From contig NC_089422.1 in the NCBI RefSeq assembly GCF_013426205.1, positions 7,777,001 through 7,841,000 of the forward strand: 64,000 nucleotides of DNA, given 5' to 3'. Positions within the stretch are counted from its first letter, which is position 1. Each line of letters opens with the position of its first letter. Positions 21,892-32,300 of this stretch are shown piece by piece. The notes below the pieces were generated by a model. The model was not told the origin of the DNA. It saw nothing but the letters and a program-made list of their open reading frames with translations, and did not search any database. The DNA is from Metarhizium brunneum (Eukaryota; Ascomycota; Sordariomycetes; Hypocreales; Clavicipitaceae). The position numbers were made by a program, and so were the translations under genes.

Positions 21892-23031
21892 ATGGCCACC
21901 AACGGCGATGGCTCGTCGCTCGCGAGGGCTGAGTCACCAACGGGCTCACCACGATCTGCTTCCGTGTCACTACAGGCAGCGGCAACTATGAATGCTGGGC
22001 TTCAGCGGGAGCCCTCACGTCGTACGTTTTTGCATTTCTTCTATCAAGTTTCAGCGGAGCAGTCTCTCACCTCGACATCTAGGGTCTTCCACTAGCTCCC
22101 TGGCGCGGAACCCGTTATCACCAAACACCAGCCGCCGACGATCAACCGTCCTTATGAACTTGCAGCTGAATGATCCGTCTGTTCCGGCCCCTGGAGAGAT
22201 GGCACAGGAGCATTCTGGATACCATAGATCGAGCCCGCAGCCACTTTCCGGGTCGCCGCTGATGGCTGATCCGCATCATCACCGGGCTCCCAGTCTAGGG
22301 GAACTGCATCAAGAGCTCGAGGCAGAGCAGGAAGGACATGTGGTGAGTGGCATCTAGTACCCAACGACCTCTTTGCTTTGATGTATTTGTCCATGTTGAT
22401 GTCATGTGTTGCTGACGAGGAGTAGAACCGGCTTCTTCAGATGATTCGACAGCAGCAGCTCGAACTTCAACGCCTTCAAACGTCACGACCCGGCCACAGC
22501 GCCGATCCAGCTGCCGAAGACAGTGCCATCGCAGAAACCGTGCCGAGACCCATATACGGAGCAGGAGGAGCATCGCAGAGTAATATTCCTGGAAGCCAGC
22601 CCGTTGGATCTTACTCTCGCTCACCCGTGTTCCCTCGTGGGTCTATGGAAATGGCCCGCGCGGAGATGCACCGCAGATCCAGGACACCAAGCCGCGGTGC
22701 TTCGCCTCGTCTACGAGCGACTTCAATAAGTCAGGAGAGCGGGGACTGGGTCCTTGGGGGTCGTGACGAGAGCGCCTTTTACCAGGCGGAGACACAGATG
22801 CTCACCAGGGAGAATCAGATGCTGCGACATCGTATTCGTGATTTGGGTATGGGCACCCCCAACCGAGAAAAATATTCCGCGAAATGACGCTAAGAAATAT
22901 GTACAGAGAAGCAACTTGCCGAGTTTCACCCCGGCTCAGGAACGGGAACCGAGCCTTCGATACCATCACATCTGACTCAGTCGTCAACAAGCGGAGAGCC
23001 AGCTGGCGAAGTCGGGCCAAAGGAATCGTAG
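21892..23031 (+). CDS. Coiled-coil protein, conserved-looking, function unknown
   Basis: 311 aa from four exons: 21892-22021, 22083-22342, 22426-22846, 22907-23031 (introns 61, 83 and 60 bp; all GT-AG and frame-keeping). The N-terminus is Ser/Pro/Arg-rich. There are two predicted coiled coils: SLGELHQELEAEQEGHV joined by splicing to NRLLQMIRQQQLELQRLQ (about 120-155), and YQAETQMLTRENQMLRHRIRDLEKQLAEF (about 240-270), the last part again made by a splice. Heptad-spaced Leu residues and the absence of any catalytic motif suggest an adaptor or scaffold protein. I do not recognise a named family. The ATG at 21892 is supported because exon 1 reads straight into the first in-frame junction. Confidence 0.75.
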
Positions 23032-23487
23032 CTTTCGGAGGACATGATGTATTGCTTTGCAACTGTGTTTTAAACACATTCCTTACGGAGTTTACGGTGG
23101 AGAATTACCATAAGAATGGGCATATATGCATAGGCGTAAGGTTAACAGAGCTCACTCGATAAGATTTGCATCAAAAGTGAAGAGGCGAGAACAGCCTGCC
23201 CAAAGCTACAAAGGCCGCATGCATGAACCCAAATGAGTTGAAGTCGTCTGAGTGGCAAGCATATGGAGCCCTTACAATACGTGCCCATACTAACATATTA
23301 ATACCATCCAGGCCGGCAAAACCCACTCCGAAATTCGGTGCCGCACAAGACGTCATTGGCTCCTGGTCGTCAGTTCATCCACCTCGCGGAATAGAACGGC
23401 AGACTTATATCGCGACTATATATTTCGCAATCGTACTCATGAAATGAATTTATAGAACCAAAAAAAAAAAAAGAAGAAGAAGAAGTA
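23032..23487. other. Intergenic, probable promoter of the L2HGDH-like gene
   Basis: About 455 bp, AT-richer than the downstream gene. It contains a TTACGGAGTTTACGG sequence near 23083 and ends in an A-run followed by AAG repeats (23460-23486) immediately before the start codon. No gene is seen. Confidence 0.5.
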
Positions 23488-24787
23488 ATGCTGCCATCTG
23501 GGCTAAGACAAGTCTCACGGCGCGGCTTGCGCCAGTTCAGCAGCACGCCCGCCACCCAAGCAGACTTTACTCACGCCGTATGCCCGTCCATCTGGTAACC
23601 CGCACCCGACGGAAAACAAAACGAGCAAAGACTAACCAACTCGTGAAAACCAGATCATTGGCGGCGGCGTCGTCGGGCTCTCCATAGCGCACCGCCTCTC
23701 GCAGCAGAGCCCATCGTCGTCCTCGGTCCTCATAGAGCGGCACTCGTCGCTGGGGACCGAGACGTCCTCCCGCAACAGCGAGGTCATCCACGCGGGCATC
23801 TACTACGGCCGCGACACGCTCAAGACGCAGCTATGCCTCCGCGGGAAGCAGCTGCTCTACGAGTTCTGCGAGAAGCACGGCGTCTCGCACAGGCGCACGG
23901 GGAAATGGATCGTCGCGCAAAACGACGCCCAGCGGCGCGAGCTGGAGAAGCTGCACGCGCACTGCGCCGACATTGGCGTGCCGGTGCGCTGGGTGCCTGA
24001 GAGGGAGGTCCGGGACGAAGGGGAGGGCGTGCGTGCTGCGGGCGGCGCGCTCGAGTCGCCGACCACGGGCATCGTCGACGTCCACGGGCTGATGGTCTCG
24101 CTGGCCGGCCTGTTCGAGGACGCCGGCGGCGTCGTCGCGCTCAACTCGACCGTCGCCGGGGTCGCGCCGCTGGGGGCGAGGCCCGGCAGCGCAGGGTGGC
24201 GCGTCGACGTCAGGGACTCGCTGACGGGCGAGGCGTCGAGCGTCACGGCCGAGACGGTCGTCAATGCCGCCGGCCTGGGGTGCGTCGACGTGTACAACAT
24301 GGTCGTCCCCGCGGCCCTCCGCAAGAGGCTGTACTTTGCAAAGGGCAACTACTTTTCGTACTCGGCGTCGCGGCCCCGTGTCTCGAGGCTGGTCTATCCC
24401 GCCCCGAACCCGGGCGCCGGAGGGCTGGGCACGCATTTGACGCTCGACATGGGCGGGAGGATACGCTTCGGCCCGGACATCGAATGGGTCGACTCCCCGG
24501 ACAACCTGGCCGTTGGGAGAGAGAGGTTGGAGCAGGCCGTCGAGGAGATTAAGCTGTATTTGCCCGGTGTCGATGAGACTTGCTTGGAGCCGGATTACGC
24601 AGGGATTCGACCCAAGTTGAGCTACAAGGGGGCTGGGCAGGCTGGCAAGAATTTCAATGACTTTGTGGTGAGGATGGAGGACGGCTATCATGGCTGGGTG
24701 AATTGCCTGGGCATCGAGAGCCCCGGCTTGACAAGTAGCTTGGCCATTGGGGAGAGGGTCGGAGAGCTGTTCTATGGGAGAAAGTGA
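23488..24787 (+). CDS. L2HGDH: L-2-hydroxyglutarate dehydrogenase-like FAD oxidoreductase
   Basis: 407 aa from two exons: 23488-23577 and 23654-24787 (76-bp intron). Exon 1 encodes an Arg/Ser-rich presequence (LPSGLRQVSRRGLRQFSS) typical of mitochondrial import. The splice creates THAIIGGGVVGLSIAHRL, the GxGxxG dinucleotide-binding motif of DAO/GlpD-type flavoproteins (residues about 29-46). Then come family landmarks: an acidic residue in LIERH, SSRNSEVIHAGIYY, TGKWIVA, GIVDVHGL, VVNAAGLG, KGNYFSY, LGTHLTLDMGG, RFGPDIEW, ADYAGIRPK-like DYAGIRPK and LGIESPGLTSS. Length fits L2HGDH. Known family members oxidise L-2-hydroxyglutarate to 2-oxoglutarate and pass electrons to the respiratory chain, a metabolite-repair step. 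Exon 2 is strongly G/C-biased at third positions compared with neighbours. Confidence 0.9.
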
Positions 24788-25483
24788 AATGACGGAATGT
24801 GCTGCTCTTGCGAAGCACAATATCAATCAGGGGACACGTGCCAAGAGGACCGTAGAATAAACCTCATAGAAATGATAAAATTTGATCATGCGAAAAGCCG
24901 GGGATATCATACAGAAAAGACGTTTGACCATAATCCACCAAGTGAAAAAAAAAAAGAAAAAAAAAAGAGAGGCCGAAAACCGAAAAGCAGATGCCAACAG
25001 AGATCCAGAGTTCAAACTCGTAGAGCGACTCATTAGAGAAGTAGTCGTATACTATTCAAGTGCCGTGCAAACTAGCCCAGGGACTAAAAGAGCCGCAAAC
25101 AGTGTTGACAAAAAAAAAGATGAGAAAAGAAAAAACTCCATAAGCGAATGTGTTTTCCGTATGCTCCTCCCGGGAATTCCATGTAAAAACTCAGAATTAT
25201 TTCCACCTATGCATGCCCGGGCCTTTCCTTGTCCATTTCACCGAACTCAAACTTGGCATCAAGATGGAATATTTGCAAAGGCCAGAGACCCAGAAAGAAA
25301 GAAAAAAGATTCAAGTTGACCAATAACGCCTCATGTTGCTCCGGCGATCACTCGCTTCCCTATGAAAATAAAACGCCTTTCAACACCCCAAGTGCCTAAC
25401 AATAATCGAGACTCTCAAGATCATGTGCCTTCAGTGCTCACGTTTCACCCATTGGTGCGGTGACTTTCGCAACTTTTCTCACC
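24788..25483. other. Intergenic, convergent 3' ends
   Basis: About 700 bp between the stops of the L2HGDH-like and WD-type genes. It has A-rich runs at about 24949-24969 and 25091-25135. No gene, RNA or repeat family recognised. Confidence 0.55.
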
Positions 25484-27663
25484 TCAACTCATCGTGATGC
25501 TTGGACAAAATTTTCTGCCCTGGACGTTGATGTGCAGTTCATAGATGCCAGTTTGAGCGCCGACAAACCTAAGCATGATGTTAGCTGTTGGACATTCACG
25601 CTGCATATTAAAACCGAATCTAAAACGTACAGGGTACGACCGTCTTCGGTCCAGGCCAAACCTGCGGTATTATCTGGAGACGGAGGCACCTCAAAAACTC
25701 CATGATCAGTCGCTAGAGTTCCTCGGATCGCGCTCTCCTCCCAGCGATTGACAACTTGGTTGACTAGAGGTACGAGGAGTGACGAGTCTTCATTGTCCGT
25801 GTCATTGGAAGGGCGCTCTCTGGCCTGTAAGATTTCAAGCACATTCAGATAGGACGAATCCTGTCTTTCTCTCTGACCCCGCATCGCTGCTACCGTTTCC
25901 TCGACCCTGTCCACCCATCTTTGTTCCGACCATCTTTGGTCCGTCCGCCTTGTTGATGTTGATTGTGGTTGTTGGCCCTCAGACCCTTCACGAGTGAGCT
26001 GCCTGGCATTACGAAGTCGCTCCTGTTGACGCTCCCTCTGCTCTCGGTAGGAGCCAAGAATATCGCCCATTGCCCGACCCACACTACTGCTGCGCTGTCG
26101 GGGTCTGGGAGATTCGCCATCAGCGGCTGACGGCCGTAAACTTGACAGGTAGGTCAAGGCTAAATCTGATGGCCCACCATCACGAGCTCGTTCTTCGGTG
26201 CTTCTCAAGGCCGCTCGTTCACGCCGTCTTCGATCACCTTGAATCGCCTCTAGGACAACAGTTTCATTGGGCGTGAGAGGCTGGTTTAACGTCTCCAATG
26301 CTTCACCCTGTCGACGTGTACGTGTGCTTCCCGAAGGGGGGGATCGATTGGACCTCCTGTCCGAGTTACCGTCCAGCAACCGAGGGTCGACTGTGTTTCG
26401 ATCGAGGATGTCAATATGTCGAAAGTCAGCCTCAACATTGATATCCACTATTTGCCGAATTATGAAATTGCTTCGCATATCAGCGAAACCAATATGGCCT
26501 TTATCTTCTGTCCAGGCAAGAATATCAAAGGGACCAGGGCAGAATGCCATGTCTCGAATAGCTCCAGGACCACTTTCTGGGCGAGATGACTTGAACGTGG
26601 TGATGAGAGGCTCCGCAGAAGGGTCGAGGAGGAGAGTAGCGTCAAAAATAGAAATTGTCCCATGTTGTGTTCCGACGGCTAGGTAAGCACCCGATGGCGA
26701 GAAGCATGCTGCAAAACTTCCCCGGCTGTCTGAACGATCATCTTTTCTTTGACTCTTGAGTAGAAATCTTTGTCTCTGTTCCCACCGATATCCGCTATCT
26801 TCGCTAGCTGGAGGTGTTGAGATGCCTCCTTCTGTTTCGACCCGTTCATGAACGTACAAGTACGGATCATCAAGAATCGCAACTAGGATTCGACCGTCAG
26901 GGGACAGTATTGCTCGGTTGACGAAATCGGGATATGTTACGACATCGAGGGGATCTATTTTCTCGTTCTGGTCAAATTCGCGTAAACTAACAAGAACCAC
27001 GGTGCGGTCGTTGTTGGCCAAAACCGCGACAGGCTCAGTATATGATCCCGCTTCGAGAGGTGTCAATGCCGGAGGGAACCACAGAGTGACGCAGTTAACT
27101 CGGTCCTTGGCAAGTTTCATGCTCTTGGCGATCAAGCTCTTACTTGAACGGCGTGCGTGGGCAAGAAGGGCAAGTAGGGGCTCGTCACGGCTGGCTCCTC
27201 CAAGGTTCAGTTGGTGTCTTGTTTCGGCATCCAGATGCAATCCCAGCAAGGGCTGCTGATTGCTTTCAATTGCATCTTCGAGTTTAATGGCGACAAACTC
27301 GCCATTCTCGCTTCCACAACACAACCATCCATTCTCGGCTACTAGGCAGCGCGGCGCAAAGGTAAGGAGCTTGATGGTTTCGCATTCTCGAGTCAACGTG
27401 TTGAGTCGCTGCACATGGTTGCTGCCATTTCCTCCGGGAAAGTACACAATGTTTTTCTTTTCCGCGCTTATCAACGACCGGAGTTGCCAATGTCTATAGG
27501 CGAAAATTGGTGAGCTACAGTGTGGCCATAGAGGAGGCCGCTTGAAGGACATGAATACATACTGGGAACGGACACCAATGCTATAACGCTTGCGTCCATT
27601 TTTGGACATTATGCCCTCGGTCGGGTAGCACCTATAGTTGCCCGTGACGTTAGACAAATGCAC
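25484..27663 (-). CDS. WD-repeat protein with DUF2415-like segment
   Basis: 682 aa from three minus-strand exons: 27663-27563, 27493-25631, 25568-25484 (introns 69 and 62 bp). The first splice yields VRSQHWQLRSLIS. The second turns an out-of-register tail into RTLFVGAQTGIYELHINVQGRKF, a proper final propeller blade. WD-like blades are visible at about 45-90, 210-250, 310-345 and the C-terminus, with a long disordered Arg/Ser/Gln-rich insert at about 430-590. The segment MAFCPGPFDILAWTEDKGHIGFADMRS matches the short DUF2415 motif found in uncharacterised fungal WD proteins. Likely a scaffold in the cytoplasm or nucleus; function unknown. Family assignment is from memory of the motif, so moderately sure. 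Confidence 0.8.
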
Positions 27664-29321
27664 TTTCCAGAATCTTTGACGGGCAGAAGAGCAGGGCGAG
27701 GACAGCCACAGGTGGCAAGAGGAGTGTAGAGAATCACGAACAGGCCGTCGTCATTGTTGGCCATGGTAGACGCTACCGCCAGGGACCTAAGTAGGCAAAG
27801 GATGTCTGCAAGTGTTTGTCGAAGGCCACTGGAGCTGCCACTTGAGCTTTGGCACATGCAACGGCCAAGTGCCGCGGATGGGATGTTGACGGCCCACTGA
27901 TGCCCGGCGTGATGTACGATGGAGTATCGCCAGCCGAGAGGCGTGTGAGAGAGCCAGTGTTGGAACCTGGGGAGGCGGCATGCGAAGTAGGCGCCGGGGA
28001 GAGACGGGTCGGAGAGGGTCGAGCGTCGTCGGGGCTGATGGTCTGGGATGATTGATGTAGAACTGGGTCGGTGAAGTGCAGAGATGGATACAGAGTTTGA
28101 GAGAGGATGTGGGTTTCCGTCGCTCAAGGTGGTTACGTGAGGCAGACCAGACCTTCAAGTTGGAGGGCCAGCTTTTGTTTGCAGCGGGCGTGACTACTTA
28201 AAGTACTTACTTAAGTACAGTACTCCGCAGTCGCAGTGTGGGAAGAACATTGAGCACTCAAGTACGGAGTACCTGGGTATAAGCTGTTGATACTCTGTCC
28301 AGTGAGTGCACAAAGCACCGTCGGCATGTGCACTTGGTGTGTCTGGTACTCAAGTACCCTGTGTACCCACTGAGCTGGGCAGAGCCAGCCAGGCTGGCCA
28401 ACCTGGTGGATGACGTCTGGTGTGGTCAAGCTGGTGTGGACTCACTGCTCGGTTAGGTCAAACCTAGGACTTAAAGTACTTATGAAGTACCTAGGTGCCT
28501 ACTAGGCAGGTACCTACCTACACGAGCGCGGCCGCTTGTTCTGGTGACAGTACAACTATTAAAAGACGGTGCAAAAGTCTGATATATTGAATAAGAACTC
28601 CAAGAACTGTCTTATTATGGCTGATGAGCCAGGAGACTGTCACCCCAACCGGGGGCCGCGCGCATAGAGGTAGGTACCTAGGGTACTTGCGGGCCATTGT
28701 GTCCGTACTTTAAATAGCACGGCAGCACATGTACCTAACACCACCTACAGAAATGGGGTCCCACCAGCCACGTTCACGTCCAAAGACATGCGCATCTCAG
28801 CGACAAACCAAACACAGATCAAACTACTTAAGTAAGATTACAAACATCACAACTCAATATATTAAACTAAACTAATCTAATCTAATCTAACCTACATAGG
28901 ATATATACAAATAAACAAATGAACATACACGCAACGTAATGAACGTACGTATACATATACACTATACATTACTCGTGTACACGTACAGATGCGCACGTAC
29001 GCAACCTGCGCACACACGCATACATCATCTCATACATACATACAAATATACACTCATACGCGCAATCGATTCCAGCGATTGCCATCATCATATACGGGAT
29101 ACGTTTCATACAACCCCAGGCATGGGACTCAGATCCAGCCACACACTCTGACTACCGAATACGAATACCTTGAAGCACGTAAATTCTATCGAAAAAAAAA
29201 GACTGAAATCCTTGTCTACGCCGTTGTTATCCATTTTGAACTTTTCTTGCCCGTCCGATCATGTGCGAACAGAGTATTCGGCCCCTGTACCAGAATATGT
29301 CTAATTAAACATCAACATGGC
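27664..29321. other. Intergenic with repeat element, low-complexity and AT-rich parts
   Basis: About 1.66 kb. 27664-28160 is upstream DNA of the WD gene. 28196-28520 is full of AAGTACTTAAGTACC-like steps and carries one TACGGAGTAC (28263). 28508-28679 is the inverted-repeat element listed separately. 28840-29130 is AT-rich with TAATCTAATCTAA and ACATACATAC-type simple sequence. No coding region is supported. Confidence 0.55.
28508..28679. repeat. 172-bp inverted-repeat element, MITE-like or hairpin
   Basis: Two 44-nt arms, 28508-28551 and 28636-28679, are inverted copies with 35 of 44 positions matching by my count. Perfect blocks include AGGTACCTACCT/AGGTAGGTACCT at the outer ends, GGTGACAGT/ACTGTCACC at the inner ends and GCGCGGCC/GGCCGCGC in the middle. 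The 84-bp centre is AT-rich and non-coding. Such a structure fits a small non-autonomous transposon remnant or a transcribed hairpin. I could not identify a target-site duplication. Confidence 0.65.
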
Positions 29322-32300
29322 CTACGAAGCCATGACAAGTGCCAAGAGAGCCATTCTGCAGTACAGTCCATAACGCATCTAGAAACCCAGTTAGCACTTG
29401 CGCTGCTTTATCCATGAAGCACGGCCTTGCATGGACGAGGATAAAATACTCACCTGTCTAAAGTATGCCGCTCGCTGGTCAAAGTCCACTTCCTCGGCCA
29501 CCTCTTCATTCCTCGGCAGAGGATGCATCACCACCATGTGGCTCTTGGCATGCTTGAGAGTGGTATTATCCACGCGATACGAGTTCTTCACTCTTTCGTA
29601 CTGCTCTGCAGTCTCGAACCTCTCTTGCTGGACACGAGTGCAATACAAGACATCACTGTGAGCAATAATCTCAGGAGTCAGAGTATCTGACTCCCCAAGT
29701 AGCTGGCTGGATGCAACCAGCTGGTCCTTGACATCTTTGGGCAGCTCCAGTCCCTTAGGAGCGACCAGTTGTACTTTGACGTGGTAGTGGCGGAGCAGCT
29801 GCACCAAGGAGTGCACAGTACGCCCGTATCGGAGGTCACCCAGGAAGGTAATAGTCAGCCCCTGGACAGTACCGAGCTCTTCACGGATGGTGAAAAGGTC
29901 CAGGAAAGCCTGAGTGGGGTGTTCCTTGCTACCGTTGCCTGCATTGATGACGGGAACATCGCTGTATTTTTCAGCAATGTCCACGGACTTCTCATCAGGG
30001 TGGCGGAGAACAATGGCGTCTCCGTAACAAGCCAGAGTACGCAGAGTGTCCTGAAGGGTTTCACCCTTTTGGACAGATGAGTTTGTGGCAGGGACGGAGA
30101 CTGTGCGCCCACCCAAGCGCTGCATGGCAGCATCAAATGATGCAGAGGTTCTGGTAGAAGGCTCGTAGAAAACGCTGCAAAGGACACGGCCACGGAGGAC
30201 ATCCAAAACTCCGGCGCGCTGAACGCCGAGGCGCATTTCCTGAGCGACAGTGAATAGCAAGTGTAGATCAGCACGGGTGTACTGCTTCACAGACAAGACA
30301 TTGGCGTTCTTGAACTCCGAAGGCTGCGAGAGGAGCTTGAGGACAGAAGCGCTGATGGCGGAAGTCTGAATGGCCGCGGGCAGGGCGAGCTCGTCAATAT
30401 GGCCAGCACCACGGATGGGTGAAGCGAGCACAGCATCGGTGCCCCGTCGTCGAGGGCTTTCAGTAACCTGTCCGATAGATGGAAGGGAGGCCTTCATCTC
30501 AGGAGTCTTTGCGGAGACGACAGGCGGGGGCGGGGGCAGCTCGCTCAGCCGGAAATCACGCTTCGAAACATCCAGATAGACGTGACGAGCAATGGCCTCG
30601 ACCAGAATCTTGGCATTCTTGACATTGGTCACAAGAGGAATCTGATAGTCAACCGCCATACGACGAGTCTTGTACCCCTTGCTCATGTAGTTGGCAGGAC
30701 GGCGGTACTTATTGTTCGAAGGTAGATTGATGTACAGATCAATCATATTCTTGGCCAGATGTTGAGTGAGGGAGAACTCCGAGTTGATGTCCTCATCGCG
30801 GCCGAGAACCTCGAGGTACTGCACCTGAACACCGTGCTCCTGCAGGAAATCCGCAGTACCAGCAGTAGCGAACAACTTGTAGCCAATGCGCTGAAGCTTC
30901 TGGATAGACGGTAGCAACTCCTTCTTGTCCTTATACGTGCCAATGGACAGAAGGATGTTGGCCTTGGGAATCTTGAAACCAGTGGACAGCAGAGCCTTCA
31001 AGTAGGCCTCGTACTTGTCTACACCAAAGCAAGCAACCTCACCAGTGGAAGCCATTTCCACACCCAAGACTGGATCAGCACCAGACAGACGCGAGAAACT
31101 GAACTGAGGTACCTTAACACCAACACAATCAGGCTGAAGGCTGGTGGGAGGGTACTCCTGGAAGGGCTGGTGCATGATAGCCTTGGTGGCCATCTCAATC
31201 AAGTCGACACCCATGACCTTGGAAACAAAGGGGAACGATCGAGAAGCCCGGACATTGCACTCAATAACCTTGATGTCGTTATCCTTTGCAATGAACTGGA
31301 TGTTGAAAGGGCCAGTAACGTTCAAAGCCGCACCAATCTTGCGAGTGGCCTCCTCAATTCTCTCGATTGTGGTTTGTTCCAGATCCTGAGGGGGGAGGAT
31401 GAGGGTGGCATCGCCAGAGTGAACACCAGCGTTTTCCACATGCTCAGAGACGAAGTGGCCGACAACCACACCATCCTTTGCGACAGCATCCATCTCAATC
31501 TCCTTTGCGTTCTCAATATACTTGGAGATGACAACAGGGTGTTCCCGAGAAACCTCAGCAGCCTGAGCCAGGTAACTTTCCAAATCCTTCTCAGAGTAGA
31601 CAGTGTTCATCGCAGCACCAGACAAGACGTAAGATGGGCGGACAAGCACGGGATAATTGACGGCATTGCAGAACTCTCTAGCCTCAGAAAAGCTGGTGAG
31701 CTCCCTCCAGGTAGGCTGGTCAACTTCGATACGGTCCAGCATGCGAGAGAACTTGTATCGGTTTTCGGCCATGTCGATCATCTCAGGGGAGGTACCGAGA
31801 ATCTTGACACCTGCTCGGTGCAGCGGCAGAGCAATGTTATTAGGCGTCTGGCCACCCATGGCTCCAAGAACACCGCTCGAAGCTTCCAACTGGTAGATGT
31901 CCAAGATGGTTTCAAGGTTAATATTCTCGAAGTACAGCTTATCAGCCTCGTCGTAATCAGTGCTTACGGTCTCAGGGTTGTAATTGACCATGACAGTTTT
32001 GAAGCCAGTTTGACGCAGGGTTCGAATGGCACGAACGGAGCACCAATCAAACTCGACTGAAGAACCAATACGGTAAACACCAGAACCAAGAACCATAACA
32101 CCGTGATCGTCAAAGGAGACATCGTGCTCACTGGCATTGTAAGTGAGGTAGAGATAGTTGGTGAAGGCAGGGAATTCGGCTGCAACGGTATCGATCTGCT
32201 TGACAAAAGGTCGGATGCCTGCCTCGAGTCTCATTCTGCGAACAGCAATTTCGTTGGAGTCCCAGAATTTGGCAAGCTGACGGTCACAGAAACCGAGACG

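Noticed and set aside
27609..28127. 172-codon minus-strand frame upstream of the WD gene
   Set aside because: Overlaps the WD start in another phase, with no motif; the spliced WD exon chain explains the region.
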